Assembly: GCF_020524045.1 (NCBI RefSeq)
Contig: NZ_JAIVKL010000014.1
Coordinates: forward strand, 1 to 64,000
Length of the DNA stretch: 64,000 nucleotides
DNA from: Metabacillus litoralis
Lineage (GTDB): Bacteria; Bacillota; Bacilli; Bacillales; Bacillaceae
Direction of reading: 5' to 3'
Positions 7,548 to 16,056 of this stretch are shown piece by piece. How positions within the stretch are numbered: the stretch's first letter is position 1; each line of letters begins with the position of its first letter. Both the position numbers and the translations under genes were made by a program. The notes below the pieces were generated by a model. That model searched no databases, was not told the origin of the DNA, and was given only the letters and a program-made list of their open reading frames with translations.

Positions 7548-8029
7548 TCCTTTTAGATCTTTCTATTTATTGTGGAGTTCGATATAATACCCTAAGAGTA
7601 GGTAAATTACCGAACTCAAAGCTGTTCTTAAGCACTTCCCTAGTCAAATTAGAGTGCTTAAGAATTTTCACCTATCTTCATCACATCCCCACCAATCATC
7701 ATGTCATTTTCCCTAGTCAAACTTTACAAAATAAGGATATATGATCATTTTTATTATAGTTCAAAATATTCATTAACGGTTGTTATCTCTATGTAAATTT
7801 TTGTTAAATTTAATAATATTTTGTAATAGAATGTAATGTTAAATTGACAAAAAATGTGCTAAAATTGAGACCGATGTTACTATATGTAGAAAAATCTTTC
7901 TCTTATCCTATTAAAAGGTAGAAGAATTGGTATAATAAAAAGTCCTAAAATAATTTCAACTCAAAATGAAACAAAACAAAATAACACTACGTCAAACGTA
8001 ATAATAATAGAAAAGAAGGTGAACTTTTC
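7548..8029. other. Intergenic region between divergent comK-like and asnB genes
   Basis: The 482-bp AT-rich stretch holds an inverted repeat TTCTTAAGCACT / AGTGCTTAAGAA at about 7625-7664 and a direct repeat of TTCCCTAGTCAAA (about 7635 and 7710). Both could be operators for the comK-like gene. The asnB leader occupies the right part. No open reading frame of note. Confidence 0.5.
7928..7936 (+). promoter_or_regulatory. Candidate extended -10 promoter of asnB
   Basis: TGGTATAAT is an extended -10 (TGN-TATAAT) about 100 bases before the asnB start. There is no good -35 at 16-18 bases, which is common for extended -10 promoters. Confidence 0.45.
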
Positions 8030-9913
8030 ATGTGTGGATTTATTGGTTGTATGCATGAGAAAGGAACGAATCAACAATCATTTAAAAACTTATTTGAAGA
8101 CATGAATAATATCATTGAACACAGAGGACCAGATGACTCTGGTTATTTTTATGACAATAACATTAGCTTTGGGTTTAGACGATTAAGTATTATAGATCTT
8201 GAAAGTGGTCATCAACCCCTTTCTTACGAAAATTCTCGTTACTGGATTATTTTTAACGGGGAAGTTTATAATCATGTTGAACTCAGAAATGAATTGGAGC
8301 AGGAAGGCTTTCATTTCGAGACACATTCAGATACTGAAGTAATAATTGCTATGTACAGCAAATATAAAGAAAAAACTCCTGAAAAACTAAGAGGCATGTT
8401 TGCGTTCCTTATTTGGGACAAACAAGATGAAGTATTATTTGGAGCTAGAGATCACTTCGGCATAAAGCCTTTTTTCTACAAAAAAGAAAACGATCGAACT
8501 TATTTTGCATCAGAAAAGAAAAGCATCCTTTTAGCAATGAAAAATGACATAATTAATAGTGAAGCGCTGCAGCATTACTTAACTTATCAATATGTACCAG
8601 AGCCAGCAACAATGTCAGATGGCATTAATAAGCTATTGCCTGGTCATTATTTCACAAAGAAAACAGATGGTGAGATGGAAATCCATAAATATTGGAATGC
8701 TTCTTTTTCACCAGTTCCGTCAACAGAAGATAAGCTAGCAAAAGAAATTCGCGATGTGATGTTTGATTCAGTTAATGTTCACATGAGAAGTGATGTACCG
8801 GTGGGCTCTTTTCTATCAGGTGGAATCGATTCATCATTGATTGCGTCAATCGCTCAAAAGTACAATCCTGCAATTAAAACCTTTTCTGTGGGCTTTGAAC
8901 AAAATGGCTTTAGTGAAATCGATGTGGCGAAAGAAACAGCCGATAAGTTAAATATTGAAAACATAAGCTATCTTATTTCACCAGAGGAATACATGAAAGA
9001 ACTACCAAAGATTGTTTGGCATCTTGATGATCCTTTAGCTGATCCTGCAGCTGTTCCGTTGTATTTCGTTGCACGAGAAGCAAGAAAGCATGTCAAAGTT
9101 GTGCTTTCTGGAGAAGGAGCAGACGAATTGTTTGGTGGGTATAATATATACCGTGAGCCTCAAGATTTAGCTATTTTCAACAAAGTTCCAAAAAACATGA
9201 AAATGCTACTTAAAAGACTTTCAGATATAGTCCCAGAAGGTGTTACTGGGAAAAGTTTCATAGAACGTGGATGTACTCCGATGGAAAGTCGCTATATTGG
9301 AAACGCAAAAATGTTTGATGAAAAAGAAAAAGAAAAACTATATAAGTGGTATAATCCTGATTTACATTATCTTGACATTACAAAACCTTTTTATGATCAA
9401 ACAAAAACATACGACCCAGTCGATCGTATGCAATATATTGATATTCACACTTGGTTACGAGGAGATATTCTCTTAAAAGCAGATAAAATGACAATGGCTC
9501 ATTCCCTTGAACTTCGTGTACCATTTTTGGATAAAGAAGTATTTAAGGTTGCTTCAAAAGTTGGAACAGAATTTAAAACAAGCAATAACACGACAAAATA
9601 CATTCTTCGAAAAGCGGCAGAAGGCGTTGTTCCTGAACATGTATTAACTCGTAAAAAGCTAGGCTTCCCTGTACCAATTCGTCATTGGTTAAAAAACGAA
9701 ATGCATGATTGGGTTATAAATATTATTAACGAAAGTCAAACAGATCATCTTATCAATAAAAAAGTCATTCTCAACTTGTTAGAAGATCACTGTAAAGGAA
9801 AAGCGGATAACAGCCGCAAAATCTGGACTGTCCTTGTGTTCATGATCTGGCATCAAGTATTTATTGAAAATAAATATAAATTTCAAGAAGTGGCGCAACA
9901 CGAGCTCGTTTAA
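8030..9913 (+). CDS. asnB: Asparagine synthetase (glutamine-hydrolysing)
   Basis: A 627-residue class II amidotransferase that makes asparagine from aspartate, glutamine and ATP. The N-terminal glutaminase has the catalytic Cys2 (MCGFIGC) and the HRGPDDSGY and FNGEVYN blocks. The synthetase domain has the PP-loop SGGIDSS (263-269) and SGEGADELFGGYNIYREP. Length and order match B. subtilis AsnB (632 residues) more closely than AsnH or AsnO. The ribosome site is GAAGGTGA. It is monocistronic, ending at the terminator at 9945-9980. Confidence 0.93.
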   Translation: MCGFIGCMHEKGTNQQSFKNLFEDMNNIIEHRGPDDSGYFYDNNISFGFRRLSIIDLESGHQPLSYENSRYWIIFNGEVYNHVELRNELEQEGFHFETHSDTEVIIAMYSKYKEKTPEKLRGMFAFLIWDKQDEVLFGARDHFGIKPFFYKKENDRTYFASEKKSILLAMKNDIINSEALQHYLTYQYVPEPATMSDGINKLLPGHYFTKKTDGEMEIHKYWNASFSPVPSTEDKLAKEIRDVMFDSVNVHMRSDVPVGSFLSGGIDSSLIASIAQKYNPAIKTFSVGFEQNGFSEIDVAKETADKLNIENISYLISPEEYMKELPKIVWHLDDPLADPAAVPLYFVAREARKHVKVVLSGEGADELFGGYNIYREPQDLAIFNKVPKNMKMLLKRLSDIVPEGVTGKSFIERGCTPMESRYIGNAKMFDEKEKEKLYKWYNPDLHYLDITKPFYDQTKTYDPVDRMQYIDIHTWLRGDILLKADKMTMAHSLELRVPFLDKEVFKVASKVGTEFKTSNNTTKYILRKAAEGVVPEHVLTRKKLGFPVPIRHWLKNEMHDWVINIINESQTDHLINKKVILNLLEDHCKGKADNSRKIWTVLVFMIWHQVFIENKYKFQEVAQHELV

Positions 9914-9944
9914 TGCGAAAATGACACTTGAAATTGTTTAATCA

Positions 9945-9980
9945 AAACAGCCTCTTTATTATTAAAGGGGCTGTTTTTTT
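9945..9980 (+). terminator. Intrinsic terminator of asnB
   Basis: AACAGCC(T)CTTT pairs with AAAGGGGCTGTT, followed by seven or more T residues. Confidence 0.85.
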
Positions 9981-9992
9981 ATTTAGTTACCC

Positions 9993-10027
9993 ATTCGACA
10001 AAAACCGGGTGGTGACAGTCACCGCCC
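9993..10027 (+). repeat. REP-like element, type A, with near-full stem
   Basis: ATTCGACAAAAACCGGGT then GGTGACAGTCACCGCCC. It is unusual in lying after, not before, the terminator of the upstream gene and in the opposite orientation relative to that gene. Confidence 0.85.
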
Positions 10028-10051
10028 AAAAAAAAATGTTTCCAAAAAAAG

Positions 10052-10077
10052 TGAAACTTTCTTTTCTTCGCTTCGTA
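10052..10077 (+). promoter_or_regulatory. SigW-type promoter
   Basis: TGAAAC (10052-10057), exactly 16 bases, then CGTA (10074-10077). This is the established B. subtilis SigW consensus. It lies 45 bases before the first gene of the PspA operon, and pspA is a SigW target in B. subtilis. Confidence 0.8.
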
Positions 10078-10121
10078 GTATTATTATGGAGTAAAAAAGG
10101 ACAAAAGGCTGAGGTGGATTC

Positions 10122-10631
10122 ATGAGTTTTTTTGATAAGTTATTTGGTAAGAAACCTTCTTCGCCACAACCGGTTGAGGAACGGAATATGTTTAATTTGC
10201 AAATGGATGATATCATCACTTATGATTTAGAGGACTACAAGGTAGTTGGAAAAATTAGTTATGATGATCATGGCTTTAAATGGCATGCTTATCAACTAGA
10301 GGGAATCAACAAAACGATTTGGTTAAGTGTTGAAATGGATGATGAGCTTTATCTTGGGATGTATGAGAAGATTAAACTAAAGCTACAGCAACCATTCCCG
10401 AAAAAAGTGGAGTATGAAGGTACTCAATTTTATCTTGATGAATCAGGAACAGCAAAGGTTACTGGAATTGGGAGAAGTCAGAACATATCTGGTATGAACT
10501 GCCAATATTATGACTATTGTGATGATGACGAAGAAAAATTTCTGTCTATTGAAAAATGGGGCAGCGAAATTGAAGTAAGTGTTGGCTATGAAATAGAACA
10601 ATTTGAATTAAAAATAATCGCAAGTAAATAG
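10122..10631 (+). CDS. DUF4178 protein
   Basis: A 169-residue soluble protein, MSFFDKLFGKK at the start and a DUF4178-like beta-rich body (MQMDDIITYDLEDYKVVG region, then FKWHAYQLEG). DUF4178 proteins recur beside PspA, DUF4247, DUF350 and spermidine-synthase-like genes; the E. coli counterpart set is yjfIJKLMC. Biochemical role is unknown. It is first in the SigW-promoted operon and ends 15 bases before pspA. The ribosome site is GAGGTGG. Confidence 0.8.
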   Translation: MSFFDKLFGKKPSSPQPVEERNMFNLQMDDIITYDLEDYKVVGKISYDDHGFKWHAYQLEGINKTIWLSVEMDDELYLGMYEKIKLKLQQPFPKKVEYEGTQFYLDESGTAKVTGIGRSQNISGMNCQYYDYCDDDEEKFLSIEKWGSEIEVSVGYEIEQFELKIIASK

Positions 10632-10646
10632 GAGGAATAACACATT

Positions 10647-11315
10647 ATGTTTAAACTATTCAAACGAGTAAAAACGGTTGTCGATTCAGAATTAAATTCT
10701 TTATTAGATAAAGCAGAAGATCCTGTAAAAATGCTTGAACAGTTTATGAGAGATATGGAAAATGATATTCGTGACGCTGAATCAGCTGTTGCAAAGCAAA
10801 TTGCCAATGAAAAAATGCTACAAAAGAAATATGAAGATGCACAAAAAATGGTTGAAAAGCGTGATGAGCAAGCAATCAAAGCGATTGAAGCTGGAAATGA
10901 TGATCTTGCTCGTCGTGCTCTTGAAGATAAAAAAATCCATAGCCAAACAGCTGATACATTAAAAGAATCGTATGAACGAGCAAAGCTAGATTCTGATTCC
11001 GTTCGAAAGAAATTAGATGAAATGAAAGCTGAATACTATGAAATGAAGTTAAAGAAAGACTCTCTAAAAGCTCGTGCAGAATCTGCTAAAACAAGAACTA
11101 AAATGAATCGTACACTTTCTGGAATTGGCAGTGATGATTCAAAACGTGGATTTGATCGCATGGAGGAAAAAGTTTTACAATTCGAAGCTGAAGCTGAAAC
11201 AAGCGAGGATATGCGCTCATCAAATAGAAGTCTTGATGATGAATTTAAATCACTTGAAACAAATGAAGTAGATGATGAATTAGCTGCTTTAAAGAAAAAG
11301 CTAGGAAAAGAATAA
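10647..11315 (+). CDS. pspA: Phage-shock protein A / IM30 family protein
   Basis: A 222-residue, almost entirely helical coiled-coil protein. It begins MFKLFKRVKTVVDSELNSLL, the amphipathic membrane-binding helix, followed by DKAEDPVKMLEQFMRDMEND, the family signature. PspA proteins are ESCRT-III relatives that polymerise on damaged membranes. Its partners here are DUF4178 upstream and a lipoprotein, DUF350 and aminopropyltransferase-like protein downstream. The ribosome site is AGGAGG. Confidence 0.93.
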   Translation: MFKLFKRVKTVVDSELNSLLDKAEDPVKMLEQFMRDMENDIRDAESAVAKQIANEKMLQKKYEDAQKMVEKRDEQAIKAIEAGNDDLARRALEDKKIHSQTADTLKESYERAKLDSDSVRKKLDEMKAEYYEMKLKKDSLKARAESAKTRTKMNRTLSGIGSDDSKRGFDRMEEKVLQFEAEAETSEDMRSSNRSLDDEFKSLETNEVDDELAALKKKLGKE

Positions 11316-11341
11316 TTCTACAAAGTCTCCTATTTTAACTG

Positions 11342-11371
11342 AAGTCCTAGCAAAACCCGTTGCTGGGACTT
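11342..11371 (+). promoter_or_regulatory. Inverted repeat between pspA and the lipoprotein gene
   Basis: AAGTCCTAGCAA pairs with TTGCTGGGACTT (one G-U pair). There is no U-run, so it is more likely an RNA-processing or attenuating hairpin than a full terminator. Confidence 0.5.
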
Positions 11372-11457
11372 TCAAGTGACGTTTGAAAATAGGATTTCTA
11401 TTTTGCATGAATTTGATGTCTGTTGTTACATAGAATGTGGTGAAAGAAGGTGAGTAC

Positions 11458-12069
11458 ATGAGAAAACCACTTCTTTTTGTTATGCTGTCTTTTATCCTGA
11501 TTTTGTCAGCTTGTGGAAGTGGTGTCCAAGGTTCGACTGGTGGGACACTTTTTAAAGATGGAATTGCCGAATACATTGAGACAACGTATCTTTTACACGA
11601 TGTTGTTTCAAGTCAAGAAAATTCCGGAGATATTTCCGAAATCTATATAGCAGAAAATCAATCAATTGATAACGTCGCAAATGATTTGCAAGCCTATGAA
11701 AAGCCTAAAGAAATTAGTGAGAAAAAAGATAATAAACAAGTGCTAGTGTATGATAATTTATTTGTCATTTTAACAAACGATGAAGATCATCCTGAAAATA
11801 CAATGGTTGAAGTCGCAGACTATGAATTTGTTCGCAATCATTATAATCCTAGTTTTTTTGATGGTTTATTGGTTCTTTGGGTATTAGATGAAATTTTAGA
11901 TGTGGATGACTGGGGCAAAAAACAACGTCAAAAATGTTCTGCTAACAACGATAATTGCTACGGAGGTTATGGTTCATCGGGTGGTTTATTTAAAACACCA
12001 GGATCGTCTTCAACCGTTCGAGGGGGAACATCAACTGTCCGTGGTGGCGGACCAGGTACAGGTAAATAA
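11458..12069 (+). CDS. DUF4247 lipoprotein
   Basis: A 203-residue predicted lipoprotein. The signal sequence MRKPLLFVMLSFILILSAC ends in a lipobox with Cys19. The mature part is DUF4247-like, and the tail is rich in Gly and Ser with two TVRGG repeats. An in-frame GTG at 11437 is rejected because ATG 11458 follows AAGGTGAG and starts the signal peptide properly. It belongs to the SigW-promoted envelope-stress operon; anchoring outside the membrane while PspA acts inside suggests a sensor or partner role, which is inference. Confidence 0.8.
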   Translation: MRKPLLFVMLSFILILSACGSGVQGSTGGTLFKDGIAEYIETTYLLHDVVSSQENSGDISEIYIAENQSIDNVANDLQAYEKPKEISEKKDNKQVLVYDNLFVILTNDEDHPENTMVEVADYEFVRNHYNPSFFDGLLVLWVLDEILDVDDWGKKQRQKCSANNDNCYGGYGSSGGLFKTPGSSSTVRGGTSTVRGGGPGTGK

Positions 12070-12088
12070 ATACGAAGGGATGAATAAA

Positions 12089-12484
12089 ATGGAGCCATTT
12101 ATTTTAACAGCCGTTTACTTTGCTATCGCTATTGTTATCGTTTTAATCGGCTTAGCTATATTTGAATCACTGACAAAAAAATATAAAGACTGGGATGAGG
12201 TTTTAAAAGGAAACCATGCTGTTACCCTTTCAATAGGTGGAAAAATTATCGGAATTTGTATTATCTTATCATTTTCAATTTACCATAGTGCTAGTGTAGT
12301 AGACACATTAATTTGGGGAGCATTTGGTGTACTTTTACAAATGATTGCTTACCTTTTATTCGAACTTTTCACAAGAAAATTTTCTGTCGAAGAGCAACTT
12401 CATAAAGGAAACATCTCAGTAGGAATCATCAGCATGTGTGTGTCAATCGGCTTAGCCTTTGTTATTGGAGCTTCGATTACGTAA
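12089..12484 (+). CDS. DUF350 membrane protein
   Basis: A 131-residue protein with four predicted transmembrane helices, the usual size of DUF350 (E. coli YjfL is similar). The frame is open far upstream inside the lipoprotein gene. ATG at 12080 has no room for a ribosome site, whereas ATG 12089 lies 9 bases after AAGGG, so 12089 is chosen. DUF350 is a constant partner of PspA, DUF4178 and aminopropyltransferase genes. Its function is unknown. Confidence 0.82.
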   Translation: MEPFILTAVYFAIAIVIVLIGLAIFESLTKKYKDWDEVLKGNHAVTLSIGGKIIGICIILSFSIYHSASVVDTLIWGAFGVLLQMIAYLLFELFTRKFSVEEQLHKGNISVGIISMCVSIGLAFVIGASIT

Positions 12485-12718
12485 AAAATTGTTACCCTAC
12501 AAGCTATAGATACATAGAAATTTCTATTGAATTTGGCTTTTATTTAAGCAGGGTGTTGATTTTTAATTTTGATTGAAGAAATCCTTTTTAAAGAAGATTC
12601 GCAGGCACGCCTTTTATAAGAAAGCCCTCGGTTTGCTTATTGATTTTCAAAGGCATACAACAACCTTTTATTAAGCCAAGTCACACACACGCATAATACA
12701 AAGCAAGGAGATCATTTT

Positions 12719-14272
12719 GTGATTGATCAAAATAGTAAACAAAGCAATGCCATTTACTGGGCATCAGGAATTGTTTCTGTATGCGGAATTATCTTTGAAG
12801 TCTTATTTGGTGCGGTTGGTTCTTATTTACTTGGTGATGGTGTGAAGCAATACACCCTCACCATTTCTCTTTTTCTTACAGGAATGGGAATTGGCGCAAC
12901 AATCAGTGAAAAAGTAACAAAAAACTTAATTCTTTCATTTGTTTGGATTGAATATTTAATTGGCATCATTGCTGGTTTCTCAACATTTTTACTATTTGGT
13001 GTGACTGCCTACCTTTCTTCTGGAATGGATGCCTTTTTCCTCTATTCTGTCACATTGATTGTTGGTGCCCTCACTGGTGTGGAGCTACCTATTTTAATAA
13101 GAAAAGCGAATGATATTGGCGTTACACTAAAGAAAAGTACAGCTAGAGTCCTTTTTTCTGATTATGCTGGAGGACTGATCGGTGGTCTTTTATTTGTTTA
13201 TTTACTACGACCAGAATTCGGGCTTGTGAAAACCGCCTTTTTAGTCGCGATCATCAATGTGGCTATAGCTTTATGGATTCTTGTTTATTTCAGACGTGAA
13301 TTTAAACGCTTTAAGCTACATTTTTCTGCTGGAATTTTTATTCTACTGCTACTACTTTCTGGTGTTCTTTTTGGTGAAGAAACAGCTTTTACTTTCGAAC
13401 AAAAGCTTTATCGTGATCCAATTATTTATACAGATCAAACAGATTATCAGCAAATTATCCTCACGAAGGAGCAAGGAGATCTGCGCTTATTCCTTGATGG
13501 TCAGCTTCAATTTAGCTCAAGTGATGAATATCGCTACCATGAAACACTTGTACACCCTACAATGGCTTCAGCTCAATCACATCAAAAGGTGTTGATTCTT
13601 GGTGGTGGAGATGGACTAGCATTAAGAGAACTGCAAAAATATGAAGACATAAAAAAAATGACCTTAGTAGATTTAGATCCAGCGGTTATTGATTTGGCGA
13701 AAACGAATCGTGAACTCACTACATTAAATGAACAAGCCTTTGAAGATGAACGAGTCGAAGTACGAAATGAAGATGCCTTTTTATTTTTACAAAAACAGCA
13801 AACAACCTTTTATGATGTCATTTTAGTTGATTTACCCGATCCTAATAATGAATCATTGAATAAACTATATACGTTAGAGTTTTATCAACTGCTACGTAAT
13901 CATTTGGCACCTGGTGGGTCGATTATGATTCAAGCCACAAGCCCGACATTTGCAACAGAAGTCTATTGGTCCATCGATCAAACAGTAAAAGCTGCACAGC
14001 TTCAAACGGAAAATCTTCATGTTGATATCCCAAGCTTTGGTGATTGGGGATTTATTTTAGCAAAAAGAGAAGATGTTAATCTAAATCAAATCGACATCTC
14101 TGTAGAAACGAAGTTTTTAACAAATGAGCTGATCGACGGCTTAACTTCCTTCGGTAAAGACATCGATTCTGAGATCATCGATGAAAATGGTGAGAAAGTT
14201 GAGCTTGAAACAAACACATTGATGCGTCCAACGATCATTGAGAAATATGAAAAGGCTTGGAGAAGTTATTAA
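12719..14272 (+). CDS. Membrane-bound spermidine synthase-like protein
   Basis: A 517-residue protein starting with GTG after AAGGAG. The N-terminal part (about 1-215) has seven predicted transmembrane helices. The C-terminal part (about 225-480) is an aminopropyltransferase fold: YHETLVHPTM, the nucleotide-binding loop GGGDG at 295-299, LVDLDP and LVDLPDPNN. Soluble spermidine synthases lack the membrane part. Fused forms occur in PspA/DUF350 operons, where a polyamine or related cationic modification at the membrane has been suspected; substrate is unproven. The gene is 235 bases downstream of DUF350 but in the same direction with no terminator seen. Confidence 0.85.
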   Translation: MIDQNSKQSNAIYWASGIVSVCGIIFEVLFGAVGSYLLGDGVKQYTLTISLFLTGMGIGATISEKVTKNLILSFVWIEYLIGIIAGFSTFLLFGVTAYLSSGMDAFFLYSVTLIVGALTGVELPILIRKANDIGVTLKKSTARVLFSDYAGGLIGGLLFVYLLRPEFGLVKTAFLVAIINVAIALWILVYFRREFKRFKLHFSAGIFILLLLLSGVLFGEETAFTFEQKLYRDPIIYTDQTDYQQIILTKEQGDLRLFLDGQLQFSSSDEYRYHETLVHPTMASAQSHQKVLILGGGDGLALRELQKYEDIKKMTLVDLDPAVIDLAKTNRELTTLNEQAFEDERVEVRNEDAFLFLQKQQTTFYDVILVDLPDPNNESLNKLYTLEFYQLLRNHLAPGGSIMIQATSPTFATEVYWSIDQTVKAAQLQTENLHVDIPSFGDWGFILAKREDVNLNQIDISVETKFLTNELIDGLTSFGKDIDSEIIDENGEKVELETNTLMRPTIIEKYEKAWRSY

Positions 14273-14440
14273 AGGCTCTTTTCTGAAAGATTGTTGCTAA
14301 TTGACCTAATTATGCAGTGGAAACATTGTTGATATGGCAAAATAGGTACTATCCTATGAAGAAAAGATGCCACTATGCTTTATATAGTGCTGCCAACTTG
14401 GAGTTGTTAAAGCAACAAAGTTTACGAAAACAGCCTTATT

Positions 14441-14478
14441 AAAAAATCACCCTTTCTAAATGAGAGGGTGATTTTTTT
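14441..14478. terminator. Bidirectional intrinsic terminator
   Basis: AAAAAATCACCCT pairs with AGGGTGATTTTTTT. It ends both the spermidine-synthase-like operon (plus) and the quorum-sensing pair (minus). Confidence 0.88.
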
Positions 14479-14533
14479 ATGAAATTTAAGTTTTCTACTT
14501 CTGCACAAAGAAGAAACATGTCATAATCTAGTC

Positions 14534-14564
14534 ATTCGACAAAACCCGGGGCGTGACAGGCACC
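14534..14564 (+). repeat. REP-like element, type A
   Basis: ATTCGACAAAACCCGGGG then CGTGACAGGCACC. It lies 3 bases after the stop codon of the peptide gene and before its terminator. Confidence 0.87.
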
Positions 14565-14567
14565 AAA

Positions 14568-14693
14568 TCAATGTTGATCAGGTAAATCCTCATAAAATGG
14601 AGCTGAAACCTCTACTGGAGCATGCTGTAAAAATGACACAGTTGAAACAATAAGTACAATTGCAAACAAACCATTAAGTAATGTTTTCTTCAT
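14568..14693 (-). CDS. PapR-like signalling peptide precursor
   Basis: A 41-residue exported peptide precursor with an excellent ribosome site (GGGAGGG, 6-base spacing). Residues 1-30 form a signal peptide: MKK, a hydrophobic core (LFAIVLIVSTVSFL) and a region ending VSA. The C-terminus is APFYEDLPDQH. The final seven residues EDLPDQH share the xDLP pattern of the B. cereus PapR heptapeptide (ADLPFEF; SDLPFEH-like variants are known). As in plcR-papR, the gene lies directly downstream of, and co-oriented with, a PlcR-size HTH-TPR regulator (167-base gap). Export, trimming and re-import through an oligopeptide permease are predicted from the family. The peptide sequence and arrangement are seen; the signalling role is inferred. 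Confidence 0.75.
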   Translation of the reverse strand: MKKTLLNGLFAIVLIVSTVSFLQHAPVEVSAPFYEDLPDQH

Positions 14694-14860
14694 GTAATTC
14701 CCTCCCAATTGCTAAACTGTACTTCTATTATATAAAAATAACAATTTCTCTGAATTCAGCTTTAGCACTGGTTTAACCGAAATTCCAAAAGTAAACAACC
14801 TGTCTTTTCGCATTCACAGCAATTTATATAACTATTGGAATATTTTCGACATACTGCACC

Positions 14861-15754
14861 CTAAGAAATATGCTTTCGTATTAGCTTATCATGTAGACTT
14901 TCGACAAAAGAAATCATTTCATCTTTACCTTGCAGCTTAAAAACGGTTAAGCATTTTCTAATATTTAACGATCCATTTTCTTCATCACCCATGCGATAAT
15001 AATTTGAGCCACATTGAAAATATAGCTCACCTAATAAATACATCGTCTCCATTTTCATTGCATGTTTAATACCTTTTTGACAAAAATGCAATGATTTTTG
15101 ATATTCACCTATATCTGTATATGCCTTACCAATTCCGTAATAGATCCGAAGTTTAATCGAATCGTCTTTCAACACATCAATTGATGTCATACTTTTTAAT
15201 AGTTTTGTATAAAGCTCTAAACTTTGAGAATATTTCCCCTGTTCCTTGTACAAAATCGCTAAGCTATTGGCTATTTCAATTTCCCGCTCCTTCATCAACG
15301 ATCGTTCATTTTTATAGGTCATGAACAGCGCTTCTGTTACTTTCTCAACACTACTATGAATATTTCCACTTAAATAAAAATCACATATTCCCTCATGCCA
15401 TCGTAAAAACTGCTTATGTTCAACAGACTGAAACAAAGGATTGCTTTTTTCCTGCTTCACTATATGTGACACCGATTCATAATCACGCTCTCTGATAAAA
15501 AATCTCATCATCTTATACACATCTCGAACATAATCAAGTCGCGGTGTTTCTGCTATTTCAAAAAAGTAATTCATATCAACGCCAAGCTTTCTAGATAACT
15601 TATATAGTATCAATGAAGAAGGAATTTCATTCGAATTTTCAATTTTGCTTATCTGGGCTTGTGTACATATTCCTTCTGCTAATTGCTGCTGACTTAAATC
15701 CATAGACTTTCTCAAGCTCTTGATTACGTGTCCTATTTTAATCGTTTCATACAT
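14861..15754 (-). CDS. PlcR-like quorum-sensing regulator (RNPP family)
   Basis: A 297-residue protein close to PlcR in length (285). The N-terminal Xre-type HTH (about 6-60) includes LSQQQLAEGICTQAQISKIE. The rest is a helical TPR array, for example SLAILYKEQGKYSQSLELY and YYGIGKAYTDIGEYQKSLHF, the peptide-binding part of Rap/NprR/PlcR/PrgX proteins. TTG at 15760 is only 1 base from the GGGGAG site, so ATG 15754 (7-base spacing) is chosen. Downstream is the PapR-like peptide gene; divergently upstream is a secreted M4 protease, a typical target of such regulators. A PlcR box (TATGNANNNNTNCATA) was not found, so its operator probably differs. Confidence 0.85.
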   Translation of the reverse strand: MYETIKIGHVIKSLRKSMDLSQQQLAEGICTQAQISKIENSNEIPSSLILYKLSRKLGVDMNYFFEIAETPRLDYVRDVYKMMRFFIRERDYESVSHIVKQEKSNPLFQSVEHKQFLRWHEGICDFYLSGNIHSSVEKVTEALFMTYKNERSLMKEREIEIANSLAILYKEQGKYSQSLELYTKLLKSMTSIDVLKDDSIKLRIYYGIGKAYTDIGEYQKSLHFCQKGIKHAMKMETMYLLGELYFQCGSNYYRMGDEENGSLNIRKCLTVFKLQGKDEMISFVESLHDKLIRKHIS

Positions 15755-15964
15755 GATCAAGCTCCCCTTTTTTAGTAGAATTCAAGTCAACTTCTTTTAA
15801 AAAACATAACACGAACTTAACTAGGTATTCTATAGTCCTAACTCTCTAGGTCATAAGACCAGCAAATTATGCGTAAAATTATATAACTTTCTAAACTAGC
15901 AAGTTAACTGATCTTTATACCTCTCTACTCGATTAAAAACAACAAACAGCTTACTATATCAGCT

Positions 15965-15993
15965 TTGTATAAAAACTATTATCTTACTATACT
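15965..15993 (+). promoter_or_regulatory. SigA-type promoter of the M4 protease
   Basis: TTGTAT (15965-15970), 17 bases, TATACT (15988-15993). The expected start is near 16000, leaving a leader of about 57 bases. Confidence 0.65.
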
Positions 15994-16012
15994 TGCTGTA
16001 ACACGTGGTTAA

Positions 16013-16030
16013 TAGAATTAGCTAGTTCTA
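16013..16030. promoter_or_regulatory. Near-perfect palindrome in the protease leader
   Basis: TAGAATTAGCTAGTTCTA is an 18-bp palindrome with one mismatched pair, just downstream of the predicted protease start site. Related half-sites (AACTAG, CTAGTT) recur at about 15820-15910 and 16034-16038. It is a candidate operator for the PlcR-like protein; an alternative is an mRNA-stabilising hairpin. Confidence 0.4.
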
Positions 16031-16056
16031 AAATCTAGTAAAAAGGGGATTGAAAC

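Noticed and set aside
7836-7853. TnrA/GlnR-like site TGTAATGTTAAATTGACA upstream of asnB
   Set aside because: Spacing between the half-sites is 8 rather than the required 7, so it does not fit TGTNA-N7-TNACA.
7848-7869. TTGACA and TAAAAT as an asnB promoter
   Set aside because: Only 10 bases separate them; a SigA promoter needs about 17.
15761-16056. A classical PlcR box in the protease promoter
   Set aside because: No sequence matching TATGNANNNNTNCATA was found; the closest, near 15869, misses key bases.
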